Shown here in pieces: positions 1 to 7,080 of a stretch of 25,998 bases of DNA. Source of the stretch: JBLNBQ01 sp050260095 (GTDB lineage: Bacteria; Bacillota; UBA5301; DYFA01); assembly GCA_050260095.1 (NCBI GenBank), contig JBLNBQ010000158.1, forward strand, positions 1 through 25,998, read 5' to 3'. Numbering within the stretch: position 1 is the first letter of the stretch; every line of letters begins with the position of its first letter. The position numbers and the translations under genes are program-made. The notes beneath the pieces were generated by a model. It was not told where the DNA came from and made no database searches. It saw only the letters and a program-made list of their open reading frames with translations.

Positions 1-559
1 CGGAGTAGGCCGGGAGACGCTGACGCAGGGCTTCAAACAAGTCAGCCGAGAAAGCGGGAGGATACAGCACCCAGGCTGAACGTCCCTCGGAGAGGACGAA
101 GAGGAGCCCTGCGAGAAAACCATAAGTCCCCGTGACGGTCACCGCCTCGACCAAGCGCCAGATGGCCGGCTCCGTGGGAAACACGCGTGCTCCGACGCCG
201 ACCATTATGACAACCGGCAGCTCGATGAGCAAGACACGAGCGGAGAGATGCTGGCGCTTGGCTTGAAGGATCGGCACGACGAGAGCGAGCTCCAGCAGGC
301 GGACCGAGACCGCGTGAAGTTGTCCCCGCCAGAAGAGCACCGCAAGCACGACTACTCCCCCCGGCGTGGGGGTGGGGGACGTCGAACCGTGCGAGAATCC
401 CAGGTCCAGCGCGGCGGTGACTGCCGCCATCAGCAGCAGACCAGGGAAGTCGTGGAGCGGAAGCTGGGCCAGGTACCACAGCGCGACCCCTGAAGCCAGG
501 AGAAGAACAACTCCGCCAAACCTGGGTCGAACGACAAAGAAACTTCGCCTTTGCTGCAT
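1..559 (-). CDS. Multi-pass membrane protein, N-terminal part (runs off left edge)
   Basis: An open frame of 186 codons reads leftward from ATG at 559-557 to the window edge without a stop, so the C-terminus is missing. The protein begins MQQRRSFFVVRPRFGG and is strongly hydrophobic, with about five or six likely membrane segments (for example VVLLLASGVALWYLAQL, ALDLGF and VVVLAVLFW, LLIELPVVIMVGVG, and TGTYGFLAGLLFVL). The first residues are basic, as expected for an inside N-terminus. AAGGTGGG lies about 6 bases before the ATG. Such a bundle could be the sensory module of an HD-GYP or GGDEF signalling protein or a plain membrane protein; no catalytic domain is visible inside the window, so I do not assign a function. 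It appears to have its own promoter and a long leader of about 215 bases. Confidence 0.6.
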   Translation of the reverse strand, partial: MQQRRSFFVVRPRFGGVVLLLASGVALWYLAQLPLHDFPGLLLMAAVTAALDLGFSHGSTSPTPTPGGVVVLAVLFWRGQLHAVSVRLLELALVVPILQAKRQHLSARVLLIELPVVIMVGVGARVFPTEPAIWRLVEAVTVTGTYGFLAGLLFVLSEGRSAWVLYPPAFSADLFEALRQRLPAYS

Positions 560-894
560 TCTGCCCACCTTCACCCAACAAGTTGGGGCCCCGGCGCCAC
601 CGAGTCCACTGAGGACCACTTCCTCCGCGATTTGGTGCAAGATGCTCCTCCCAAGGCGTTTGTCTCAGCCAGGCAACAACCTCCTCTCTCCGCGACAGCC
701 CTTGCTGCGGCGTTCGGCTCAGTTCCACTCTCAACAAGTGGCCATGTTCAGACATCGGCGCGTTGGTTATTGTTGTTCCAGCACTATACCCGAGGGATTC
801 CGCATGCGCCAATTGCGAATGCTAGATCTTCCTCCCAGCCTTCCTGAACCCGCTTTCTGCCCTCCCTTCGTCAGCTCATAACATGATTGGTAAC
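560..894. other. Intergenic stretch without a convincing gene
   Basis: This 335-base stretch lies between the left-edge membrane gene and the DUF2294 terminator. It holds the candidate promoter and the long leader described separately. The open frames crossing it have no ribosome binding site and no recognisable protein sequence. I see no mobile element or RNA gene here. Confidence 0.5.
783..812 (-). promoter_or_regulatory. Candidate sigma-A promoter of the left-edge membrane protein
   Basis: Reading leftward, TTGGCG (812-807) and TATAGT (788-783) are separated by 18 bases; they match the -35 and -10 consensus at 4/6 and 5/6. Transcription would start near 776 and leave an untranslated leader of about 215 bases before the ATG at 559. 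The leader contains short inverted repeats (for example CCCAAC/GTTGGG just upstream of the ribosome binding site). I recognise no known riboswitch in it. Inferred from consensus only. Confidence 0.35.
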
Positions 895-942
895 AAAAAA
901 GCGGAACCAGCAAGTCACCGTTCAGGCAACTACTGGTTCCGC
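895..942 (-). terminator. Rho-independent terminator of the DUF2294 gene
   Basis: A perfect 10-bp inverted repeat (GCGGAACCAG at 901-910 pairing with CTGGTTCCGC at 933-942) with a 22-base loop is followed, reading leftward, by six T residues (895-900). It lies 27 bases beyond the stop codon of the DUF2294 gene at 969, exactly where an intrinsic terminator is expected. Confidence 0.85.
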
Positions 943-968
943 CTCAAGCCTCACGGGCTGAACTCCGA

Positions 969-1382
969 TTATCTGTCGGCCGAACCGTTCGGAGATGACA
1001 ACGTAGAGCACGCTTCCAATATGATTGTTTGGGTGTTATTCTCCACACTCATGTTGTGCCAGACTGTTCGCCAATCTTCCAGATCGCTATCGCTTTCGGA
1101 GGTCATTTCTCTTGCGACCTCTGCCATGATTGGTTGGACCAGCCGCTGTCGTATCTGCTCGACCAACTCACCTTCTCCGCACTGCACCAAAAAATGCTCT
1201 AAAGGGGTCAAACATCCCGCAATCGTTATTTCTACCCGATTCCCGATCTGCACAACTCGGACAGTCAGCGGTCCCTTTCCAATGTTTCGCCGCAGAACTG
1301 AAGCAACTACGACCGCTAATCTGGACCTCGCTGTGGTCGAGACCTTCAACGGGTCAGATAGTCCAGAATAGCCTTGACTCAC
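969..1382 (-). CDS. DUF2294 family protein
   Basis: A 137-residue protein. The central motif IGKGPLTVRV, then ITIAGCLTPLEHFL and a C-terminal helix rich in R, Q and E followed by the TVWHNMSVENNTQTIILE strand, match the layout of DUF2294 proteins, which are usually about 115-130 residues. The biochemical role of this family is not established, so none is assigned. The frame opens with GTG at 1382, preceded by GGGAAGG at a normal distance. However, a consensus promoter places the -10 box only 4 bases before this GTG, so either the message is almost leaderless or translation starts inside, for example at TTG of Leu12. It is a single-gene transcript with its own promoter and terminator, standing alone in a sparse region. 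Confidence 0.75.
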   Translation of the reverse strand: MSQGYSGLSDPLKVSTTARSRLAVVVASVLRRNIGKGPLTVRVVQIGNRVEITIAGCLTPLEHFLVQCGEGELVEQIRQRLVQPIMAEVAREMTSESDSDLEDWRTVWHNMSVENNTQTIILEACSTLSSPNGSADR

Positions 1383-1889
1383 GGGAATTATACCTTCCCT
1401 TATTCAAGATTGTCAAGCATACCCAAGAATTTTCTCGAAGGGACTCCGGCTGACTCAGAACGAAAGCTTATCGAAAGAACGTATCGTGCGTCTTTGACTG
1501 AAGAACTGCAAGGAGAACCTTCGAGTCGCTCGCCAGTGTTACGCCAAGCAAGTCCAGCGCTGAGAAAGCGCCCCGCGGCGAAAGCGAGACTCACGATTTC
1601 GAGAGATTGCGTCACCTGGGATAATTGAGAAGAAAGGAAGGGATGACCTAGCAAACGCATTATACATCAAGACGCGTTACGAAAAAAGGGGGACGCATGG
1701 GTTTCTCCTCCCGGCTCGCGTCTGAGGATGCTCGCCTCGGAGCCCAGCCCCCTTTGGAACGATGGGCTGACAGGTCGCGATGCTAACTCTCCGCCGCCAG
1801 AACAAGAACGGCTCCGTAAACCGGCGGCACGCTCTCCACCACCGTCAGAAACGTCACCTAGACGGCGCCCTGCCATCAAGTTTGATGCC
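1383..1889. other. Intergenic stretch, no convincing gene
   Basis: About 500 bases between the DUF2294 promoter and the queT remnant. Short frames cross it on both strands, but none has a clear ribosome binding site or recognisable protein. On the minus strand a 24-codon frame (1857-1783, ending PPVYGAVLVLAAES) looks coding-like and may be a remnant of a lost gene. On the minus strand, AAAGGGGG near 1758 and CCCCCTTTTTT near 1692-1682 could pair across a long loop as a weak terminator. Confidence 0.45.
1387..1416 (-). promoter_or_regulatory. Consensus sigma-A promoter of the DUF2294 gene
   Basis: Reading leftward, TTGACA (1416-1411) and TATAAT (1392-1387) both match the consensus 6/6 and are 18 bases apart. 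The predicted transcription start is near 1380, inside or at the GTG start codon of the DUF2294 frame. This is the strongest promoter I can see in the window. Confidence 0.75.
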
Positions 1890-2279
1890 CTATTCCCCTA
1901 GCCCGGCCCGGCGCAGCAACGCGACCAGCGGGACTCCCAGCACCAAGACGATCACGGCCTCCGACACCCCGATCGACAGGGCCGCGCCGAGGAAGGTCGA
2001 GCCCAAAAGTCGCGGCCCGGGCAGATGGATGAGGTAGGTGAGGTACCACCCCACCACCAGGCCGTTGACCAGGATCGGCGGGAGGTACGCCACCCACGAC
2101 CGGCGCCAGCGCCGGGTCAGCCAGGCGGCGGCGAGGGTCGCCAGGCTCCCGAGGGTGATGTCCCAGATCCCCAGCCCGCCGAGGAGGTTCGCCAACAAGG
2201 CTCCGTTGTTGGCGCAAAAGCTGCAGAAAGCGACCGACGAGGTGCAGACGGGAGGGGCCGACGACGGGTTGCCGGACAC
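1890..2279 (-). pseudogene. queT-like remnant (QueT transporter family), 5' truncated
   Basis: QueT proteins are predicted substrate-binding membrane (S) components of energy-coupling-factor transporters for queuosine precursors. From about residue 28 the frame shows the family core: LLANLLGGLGIWDITLGSLAT, then LPPILVNGLVVGWYLTYL, and a final hydrophobic helix VIVLVLGVPLVALLRR ending at a natural stop at 1890. The first 50-60 residues of a normal QueT (about 155-170 residues, with the RVSEAL segment) are absent from all three minus frames upstream; instead the frame opens with unrelated residues (MSGNPSSAPPVCTSS). The break lies near 2205-2225, next to the start of helD on the other strand. 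It is therefore most likely a dead remnant left by a deletion or rearrangement; an assembly join is the alternative. Confidence 0.6.
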
Positions 2280-2478
2280 GGCCCCATCGCCCGCGTCGGC
2301 AGACGACGCTCCCGCCGACCTGAAGAGAGGGGAGCAGCACTACCTCGAAGCTACCTTGGCCTGCCTCCGACGGGCCCTCAGTGAAGCCGAGGGAGTAGCC
2401 TCGGAGCGCAAGCGCGACCTTCTGGCCGCTCGCCGGGAAATGTGGGAAGAATCGTCGCATGCTCCCTCCGATTTCCAG
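2269..2478 (+). pseudogene. N-terminal coiled coil of helD, in a different frame from the body
   Basis: This frame encodes the segment DLKRGEQHYLEATLACLRRA through ARREMWEESSHAPSDFQ. Its charged helix and the MWEE...H.P.DF ending are what precede the helicase domains in HelD proteins. After CAG at 2476-2478 the homology continues one frame back (LVENKRYLMEV), so a single base is missing between 2478 and 2481. The start is uncertain: TTG at 2269 has GGGAGGGG 11 bases upstream, and GTG at 2242 is possible. Without this piece the downstream protein lacks its secondary-channel coiled coil. A sequencing error or a real inactivating deletion would look the same here. Confidence 0.65.
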
Positions 2479-4532
2479 AACTCGTGGAGAACAAGCGCTA
2501 TCTCATGGAAGTCACCAGCAAAGCTGTCGCACACTCCTTCGTGGCCGGTCAGGCCGACAAGTACCGGCGCATGTTGGCTTCGCCCTTCTTTGGAAGATTC
2601 GACTGGAGGGAGGGCTCCTCCCCAGACGAGCCGATCTACCTCGGAATCGGCACCGTCCAGGACGGCGCCACCGGCCAGGTCATGGTCTGCGACTGGCGCG
2701 CCCCAATCTGCAGCGTCTTCTATCGTCACGAACTCGGCCCCGCCCATTACGACGCGCCTGTGGGCCGGGTCTACGGCGAAGTGGTGCTCAAGCGCCAGTA
2801 CAAGATCGAAGACTCCAAGTTGAAGTACTTCTTCGATTGCAGCGTCCCCATCAACGACGAGATGCTCCAGAGGACCCTGGCTGGCAACGCGTCGCCCAAG
2901 ATGCGGAGCATCGTCGAGACAATCCAGAGGGAACAAGACGTGATCATCCGCGACACCAAGAGCGACCTCTTGATCGTGCAGAGCGTCGCAGGCAGCGGCA
3001 AGACTTCGATCGCCCTCCACCGGATCGCGTTTCTGCTCTACCCGGGCCTGGGGTCGAACCTCTCGCCAGCCAACATATGCATCGTCTCACCGGGCGAAGT
3101 ATTCAGCGAGTATGTGTCCGCCGTCCTCCCCGAGTTGGGCGAGGAAAACGTGGCGCAGACCACCTTCGCCGATGTGGCGCACAAGGCGCTCGGGCGGAGG
3201 CTCACGCTCGAGACGCGCGAGCGGCAACTCGAGTTCCTCATCGTGGGCCAGGGGACCGAGAGCGGCGCTGCCCGGCAGAACGAAATCCGGTTCAAAGGGT
3301 CGCCGGCGATGGTCAAGCTGTTGGACCGCCTCCTGCGCCACTACGAACGGCGGATGATCCCTCTGGACGACGTGTTTTTCGACGGCACCACAGTGATGAC
3401 GCGACAGCACCTCAAGAACTACTTCCTGAGAGACGAAATCGGGCTGCCGATGGCCCGCCGGTTAGCCCGGATCGAGCGGATCCTCCTCGACCGCCTTGAG
3501 CCCCTGCAGAAGCGGAGGCTGGAGCGCATCCAGCGCATCGTGGCGGAGAAGCCCGAGCACCAGCTTGAGGTGAAGAGCTTCAGCCGGTTCCTGGCGATGA
3601 AGGCGGCGCGGGGTGCGCTCGACCAGCTCAAGGACTCGCTTTCGGTCGACTTCCTGAAGATCTACAAGGCCCTCTGGGAGCAACCGGGCCTCTTGGCGCG
3701 CTTGGGCAAGGGCCTCGGCCTGCCGCAAGACGCCGAGGCGATCGCCGAGGCGACACGGGAACGGCTGGCCCGGGGTTCGGCGGCGTACGAAGATCTCGCA
3801 CCGCTGATCTACCTTCGCCTCAAGGTCGAAGGATCGGACCTCTTCCCGGAGATCAGGCACGTGGTGATCGACGAAGCCCAAGACTACTCCGCTGTGCAGT
3901 ACGCTGTCTTCGGCCTGCTTTTCAAGGGGGCCCGCTTCACCGTGCTCGGAGACGTGGATCAAGCGATAAGCGACGGGCCGCCCAGGCCCCTCCGGGAGTC
4001 CGTCCCCGAAGCGATGGCGAAGTCAGGGCGGGTAGCGGAGCTGCGACTAGAGAAAACGTACCGCTCATCCTACGAGATCTTCACCTTCGCCCGCCGCATT
4101 TTCGGAGGTTCTGGGGTCGGGCTTTCTTTCGAAAGGCACGAAGAGAAGCCAGAGGTTCGAGCGGTTACCTCGCTGGAGGAGATGGCGGCGGCCGCCGCCG
4201 GCGCCGTCAAAGCCTACTTACAGCAAGGCTACGGCACGGTGGCCGTTATCTGTAAGACGGAGGCGCAAACCCAGGAAGCCCACGCGCGTCTGCGCAGGCA
4301 CATCGACCTGCGCCGGATCGACCCGTCGTCGGGCGCACTCGAGCGGGGGGCGTGCGTCATTTCGGCCGCGATGGCGAAAGGTCTGGAGTTCGATGCGGTC
4401 GTCGTATGGGAGGCCGGGGAGGTCAACTACTCCACCGAGCTGGATAGACGCTTGCTCTACGTCGCCTGCACCAGAGCCCTCCACCGCCTGTCGCTGTTCC
4501 ACACCGGCGAAAAGAGCCCGTTTCTCCGGTAG
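2442..4532 (+). CDS. HelD-like UvrD/Rep superfamily 1 ATPase (body after a frameshift)
   Basis: A 696-residue protein of the HelD family, whose Gram-positive members bind RNA polymerase and recycle stalled complexes using ATP. Visible motifs: the HelD segment SPFFGRFDW and VCDWRAPICSVFY near residues 45-95; Walker A VAGSGKTSIALHR near 185; Walker B DEAQDYS near 475; KTYRSSYEIF near 540; and the motif VI region LLYVACTRALHRL near the end. The nominal GTG start at 2442 gives a spurious opening (MGRIVACSLRFP); true homology begins at ELVENKRYL. The authentic N-terminus lies upstream in the neighbouring frame, so this gene is probably frameshifted. It is divergent from the queT remnant and has no obvious operon partner. 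The helicase motifs look intact, suggesting recent damage or a sequence error. Confidence 0.8.
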   Translation: MGRIVACSLRFPELVENKRYLMEVTSKAVAHSFVAGQADKYRRMLASPFFGRFDWREGSSPDEPIYLGIGTVQDGATGQVMVCDWRAPICSVFYRHELGPAHYDAPVGRVYGEVVLKRQYKIEDSKLKYFFDCSVPINDEMLQRTLAGNASPKMRSIVETIQREQDVIIRDTKSDLLIVQSVAGSGKTSIALHRIAFLLYPGLGSNLSPANICIVSPGEVFSEYVSAVLPELGEENVAQTTFADVAHKALGRRLTLETRERQLEFLIVGQGTESGAARQNEIRFKGSPAMVKLLDRLLRHYERRMIPLDDVFFDGTTVMTRQHLKNYFLRDEIGLPMARRLARIERILLDRLEPLQKRRLERIQRIVAEKPEHQLEVKSFSRFLAMKAARGALDQLKDSLSVDFLKIYKALWEQPGLLARLGKGLGLPQDAEAIAEATRERLARGSAAYEDLAPLIYLRLKVEGSDLFPEIRHVVIDEAQDYSAVQYAVFGLLFKGARFTVLGDVDQAISDGPPRPLRESVPEAMAKSGRVAELRLEKTYRSSYEIFTFARRIFGGSGVGLSFERHEEKPEVRAVTSLEEMAAAAAGAVKAYLQQGYGTVAVICKTEAQTQEAHARLRRHIDLRRIDPSSGALERGACVISAAMAKGLEFDAVVVWEAGEVNYSTELDRRLLYVACTRALHRLSLFHTGEKSPFLR

Positions 4533-4725
4533 TTCAGTCGCTCATCTACCGTTCCGTTCCGCTTCACAGCTTCGGCTGTCGATCAGGCTACGCGAGCGCC
4601 GTTCGGGATTTCGCTAGGAAACGACCCCTATGTCAACCGGGGGAGAAAGGAGGTCGTGCAAGTCGATCTCCTTGGGGATCTTGAACAATCACCGTTGCCC
4701 ACTCTCTCGCACGAGTAATGGCATT
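4533..4725. other. Intergenic, nothing clear
   Basis: Between the helD stop and the interrupted frame on the minus strand I see no gene. A 5-bp stem with a TTCG tetraloop (4566-4579) follows helD, but without a T run, so I do not call it a terminator. Confidence 0.4.
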
Positions 4726-5199
4726 TTAGAGGAACCTTCGCTGGGCCTCGTCCGTGCCCGCAACTTCATACGGCCACAGAACTATGACCCCTGTGAACTC
4801 ACGATTCTTGGCTTGATGAATCTTCATAGCCGGTATGCCCGGAGTGGTCAGAGCATGCGCCCGCAGTCTCTGGACAATCCTCGATATTTCTTGCCTGATC
4901 TCAATGATGGAAAACTGAGTCTGGCCTCGAACGCGTCTGCGTGCGTCTATTCACTCCCTGAGTTGTGGCGCTCCTACTACCCGTGCAGTGAGGTCGAGTT
5001 GCCCGACGTCCACCCGGACATAGTGGCCTGGGAGACGAATGCCATCTACTAGGGCCTGTTCGAGCTGCTCGGGGTCAGGCTCCCAGTCTGCCGGAAATGG
5101 GCCAACCGAAACGTCGTCCTTTATCTTGAGTGCATGCGTACGGACTTTCTCGACAGCATTCCTTACGAAGGTAGACCTCAGAGGCCCCGTGGGTGACAA
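4726..5199 (-). pseudogene. Unrecognised protein interrupted by an in-frame TGA
   Basis: Reading leftward from TTG at 5199, 82 codons (including VEKVRTHALKIKDDVSVGPF and DPEQLEQALVDGIRLPGHYV) reach TGA at 4953-4951. The same frame then continues for 74 codons (including FSIIEIRQEISRIVQRLRAH and KNREFTGVIVLWPYEVAG) to TAA at 4726. Both halves have balanced, protein-like composition, and a single TGG-to-TGA change would rejoin them into about 157 residues (QLRE-W-IDARRR). No ribosome binding site is seen before the TTG, so the 5' end may also be lost. I do not recognise the family. Selenocysteine is unlikely, as no obvious hairpin follows the TGA. It is probably a decaying gene downstream of rlmH. 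Confidence 0.45.
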
Positions 5200-5317
5200 G
5201 ATGACGGCTCACGAGCACCGGACAGTCCGCTGCACTCCTTGCATCTCTCACCACGCTTGCAGGTGGGTTCGCTGGTTCTAGCAGCGCAGACCTTACTGCG
5301 CCAAGGACGCTTTCCCT

Positions 5318-5352
5318 CGGCGAAAAACACTTGACAAAATCCCTTTTCGCCG
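5318..5352 (-). terminator. Hairpin directly after rlmH, possible terminator
   Basis: A perfect 9-bp inverted repeat (CGGCGAAAA at 5318-5326 pairing with TTTTCGCCG at 5344-5352) starts at the base after the rlmH stop codon. The T run lies inside the stem rather than after it, so termination is plausible but not certain. A second small hairpin (GCGCAG/CTGCGC, 5284-5301) lies just beyond. Confidence 0.45.
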
Positions 5353-5835
5353 TCAGCGATGATACGGTTCCCGCCGCATGATCTTGAAGGCGCGATATAA
5401 CTGCTCCAAGAGCAACACGCGCACCAGTTGATGCGGAAATGTCAGCCGGGAAAGTGACCACAACAGATCAGCCGAAGCCTTGACCTCAGGGGCGAGGCCG
5501 GCGGCGCCGCCGATGACGAAGGCGATGGAGGGTTGGCCGTTCAGGGCGAGTTGGTTCAGGTGGGCGGCGAGGTCTTCGGAGGAGAGGTTCTTGCCGCCGG
5601 GGTCGAGGACGATGACGTGTGAGCGAGTCTGCGTGAGGGCGGCCAGGATGCGTTCGCCCTCCTTGCGCAGGCAGACGGCCTCCTCGGCGGTCTGGCCCAG
5701 CTCGGGAAGGGGTTCTTCCTTGAGTTCCACGATGTCGAGGCGCGCGTAGGGGGAAAGGCGCTTCAGGTACTCCGCGGCCGCGTCCTGCCAGTAGCGCTCG
5801 CGTAGGTTACCGACCGCCACGATTCGAATCTGCAT
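5353..5835 (-). CDS. rlmH: 23S rRNA pseudouridine-1915 N3-methyltransferase RlmH
   Basis: A 160-residue SPOUT methyltransferase, the usual length of the family. RlmH uses S-adenosylmethionine to methylate pseudouridine 1915 in helix 69 of 23S rRNA on the assembled 70S ribosome. The start MQIRIVAVGNLRERYW, the central VIVLDPGGKNLSSEDLA, the SAM-binding loop AFVIGGAAGL and the C-terminal SLSRLTFPHQLVRVLLLEQLYRAF then REPYHR are all diagnostic. ATG at 5835 is the only reasonable start; AAGGAG lies 14 bases upstream, a long spacing. The gene follows htrA by 31 bases on the same strand, the same order as the htrA-like yyxA and rlmH in Bacillus subtilis, so co-transcription is likely. Confidence 0.96.
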   Translation of the reverse strand: MQIRIVAVGNLRERYWQDAAAEYLKRLSPYARLDIVELKEEPLPELGQTAEEAVCLRKEGERILAALTQTRSHVIVLDPGGKNLSSEDLAAHLNQLALNGQPSIAFVIGGAAGLAPEVKASADLLWSLSRLTFPHQLVRVLLLEQLYRAFKIMRREPYHR

Positions 5836-5853
5836 CGCCTGATCGCTATCTCC

Positions 5854-5879
5854 TTACAGCGTGCCGTTACAGCGTGCCG
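5854..5879. repeat. 13-bp perfect tandem duplication at the htrA 3' end
   Basis: TTACAGCGTGCCG occurs twice head to tail (5854-5866 and 5867-5879). The right copy contains the htrA stop codon (TAA on the minus strand) and its last codons; the left copy forms part of the rlmH leader and carries the TAA that precedes AGGAG. It looks like a slippage duplication that lengthened the spacer between the two genes. Confidence 0.8.
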
Positions 5880-7012
5880 CGCAGGCGCAGGCGCTGGCCG
5901 TTGCGCACGACCTCGATGATCACCTGGGCGCCGAAGCCGGCCTGGCGGACGATGGGGCGGACGTCCTCCATCTTGGTGATGGTGCGGCCGTTCAGCCCGG
6001 TCAGCACGTCGCCCGAGCGCACGCCGGCCTCGGCGGCGGCGGAACCTTTCTCGACCCCGGCCACGAAGACCCCTTTGCTGACCGGCAGCTTCCTGCCGGT
6101 GTCGGCCTCCAGTTGATCCGCGATGGCCGGAGAGAGGGTGTCGCCAAAGATGCCGAGCCTGAGGACCTTGCCGTGCTTGATGAGATCGTCGGCCACCTGG
6201 GCGGCGATGTTCACGGGGATCGCGAAGCCGAGGCCCTGAGCCTCCGAGATTATGGCCGTGTTGATGCCGATCACCTCGCCCGCCTCGTTGAGGAGCGGTC
6301 CGCCGGAGTTGCCGGGGTTGATGGAGGCGTCGGTCTGGATGAGTTCCTGCAGGGGGACGCTGATGGTGGCCGCTTCATCGGTCGGGAGGCTCCGTCCGAG
6401 GGCGCTCACGACGCCGGTCGTCACCGTATTGTCGAAGCCGAAGGGGTTGCCGATGGCGATGACCCCCTGCCCCACCTGGACCTTCGTGGAGTCGCCCAGC
6501 TTGGCCACGGGGAGATCCTTGCGGGCGGGAATCTTGACCACGGCGATGTCGTTGACCTCGTCGCCGCCGACCAGCTTGCCCTTGACGGGCTGCTGTCCGG
6601 GGAGGGTCACGAGGATCGAGGACGCGTCGGCGATGACGTGGTTGTTGGTGAGGATGTAGCCGTCGGTGTTCATGACGAACCCCGAGCCGATGCCTTCCTC
6701 CTGCGCCACGACGGGGCGGCGGAAGAAGTCGAAGGCGACCTTGTCGACCCGGGTGTTGATCATGACGACCGCCGGGCCGACCTTCTTGACGACGTCGATG
6801 GTCCGGGCTTCCTCGGGGGGGGGCGCGGTGGATGAACCGGCTTTCGGGTCAGCCGCTTTGACGGGTGACTTCGCGCCTCGTCCGAACGGCCATCCCCCTG
6901 CGGTGCGCCCGGTCAGGCCGAGGGCCACGACTCCGCCCAGGGTGGCTGCGACCAGGGAAATGACGACGTAGGACCAGAGCGCCGGCCAATGCCAGCCGCG
7001 CCGAGGACTCAT
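5867..7012 (-). CDS. Membrane-anchored HtrA/DegP-type serine protease with one PDZ domain
   Basis: A 381-residue envelope quality-control protease. A cytoplasmic basic start (MSPRRGWHW) is followed by one membrane anchor (about residues 12-33), a linker, a trypsin-like domain and one C-terminal PDZ domain (about residues 280-380). The catalytic triad is visible: His125 in TNNHVIA, Asp155 in NDIAVVKI, Ser236 in GNSGGPLL. The PDZ part contains KGVFVAGVEKGSAAAEAG and SGDVLTGLNG. I place the start at ATG 7012, which has GAGGAGG 8 bases upstream; the frame extends to 7069 but without a better signal. The domain plan matches Bacillus HtrA/YyxA rather than soluble DegP with two PDZ domains. rlmH follows after 31 bases. 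Confidence 0.93.
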   Translation of the reverse strand: MSPRRGWHWPALWSYVVISLVAATLGGVVALGLTGRTAGGWPFGRGAKSPVKAADPKAGSSTAPPPEEARTIDVVKKVGPAVVMINTRVDKVAFDFFRRPVVAQEEGIGSGFVMNTDGYILTNNHVIADASSILVTLPGQQPVKGKLVGGDEVNDIAVVKIPARKDLPVAKLGDSTKVQVGQGVIAIGNPFGFDNTVTTGVVSALGRSLPTDEAATISVPLQELIQTDASINPGNSGGPLLNEAGEVIGINTAIISEAQGLGFAIPVNIAAQVADDLIKHGKVLRLGIFGDTLSPAIADQLEADTGRKLPVSKGVFVAGVEKGSAAAEAGVRSGDVLTGLNGRTITKMEDVRPIVRQAGFGAQVIIEVVRNGQRLRLRGTL

Positions 7013-7080
7013 CTCTCCCGCCTCCTCGTGCCTCCCCCGTTCGGTGCCGTCGCCTAGTGCGTACCCCAACGGCGTGCTGT

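Noticed and set aside
42..812. Long open frame on the minus strand
   Set aside because: It overlaps the hydrophobic membrane-protein frame starting at 559. Its sequence is rich in R, G, S and P as expected of an out-of-frame reading of GC-rich DNA, and it has no family match.
1400..1660. 86-codon minus-strand frame upstream of DUF2294
   Set aside because: No ribosome binding site and no recognisable features; it covers the DUF2294 promoter.
1675..1775. Possible cobalamin riboswitch (GCGAGCCGGGAGGAGAAACCC-like stretch on the minus strand)
   Set aside because: Only a loose similarity to one part of the B12 box; the other conserved elements are missing and no suitable gene follows.
4566..4579. 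ACAGC-TTCG-GCTGT hairpin after helD as terminator
   Set aside because: The stem is only 5 bp and no T run follows.
5861..6835. 324-codon plus-strand frame antisense to htrA
   Set aside because: A third-position GC artefact opposite a clear protease gene; the product is repetitive in D, G, H and A without domain motifs.
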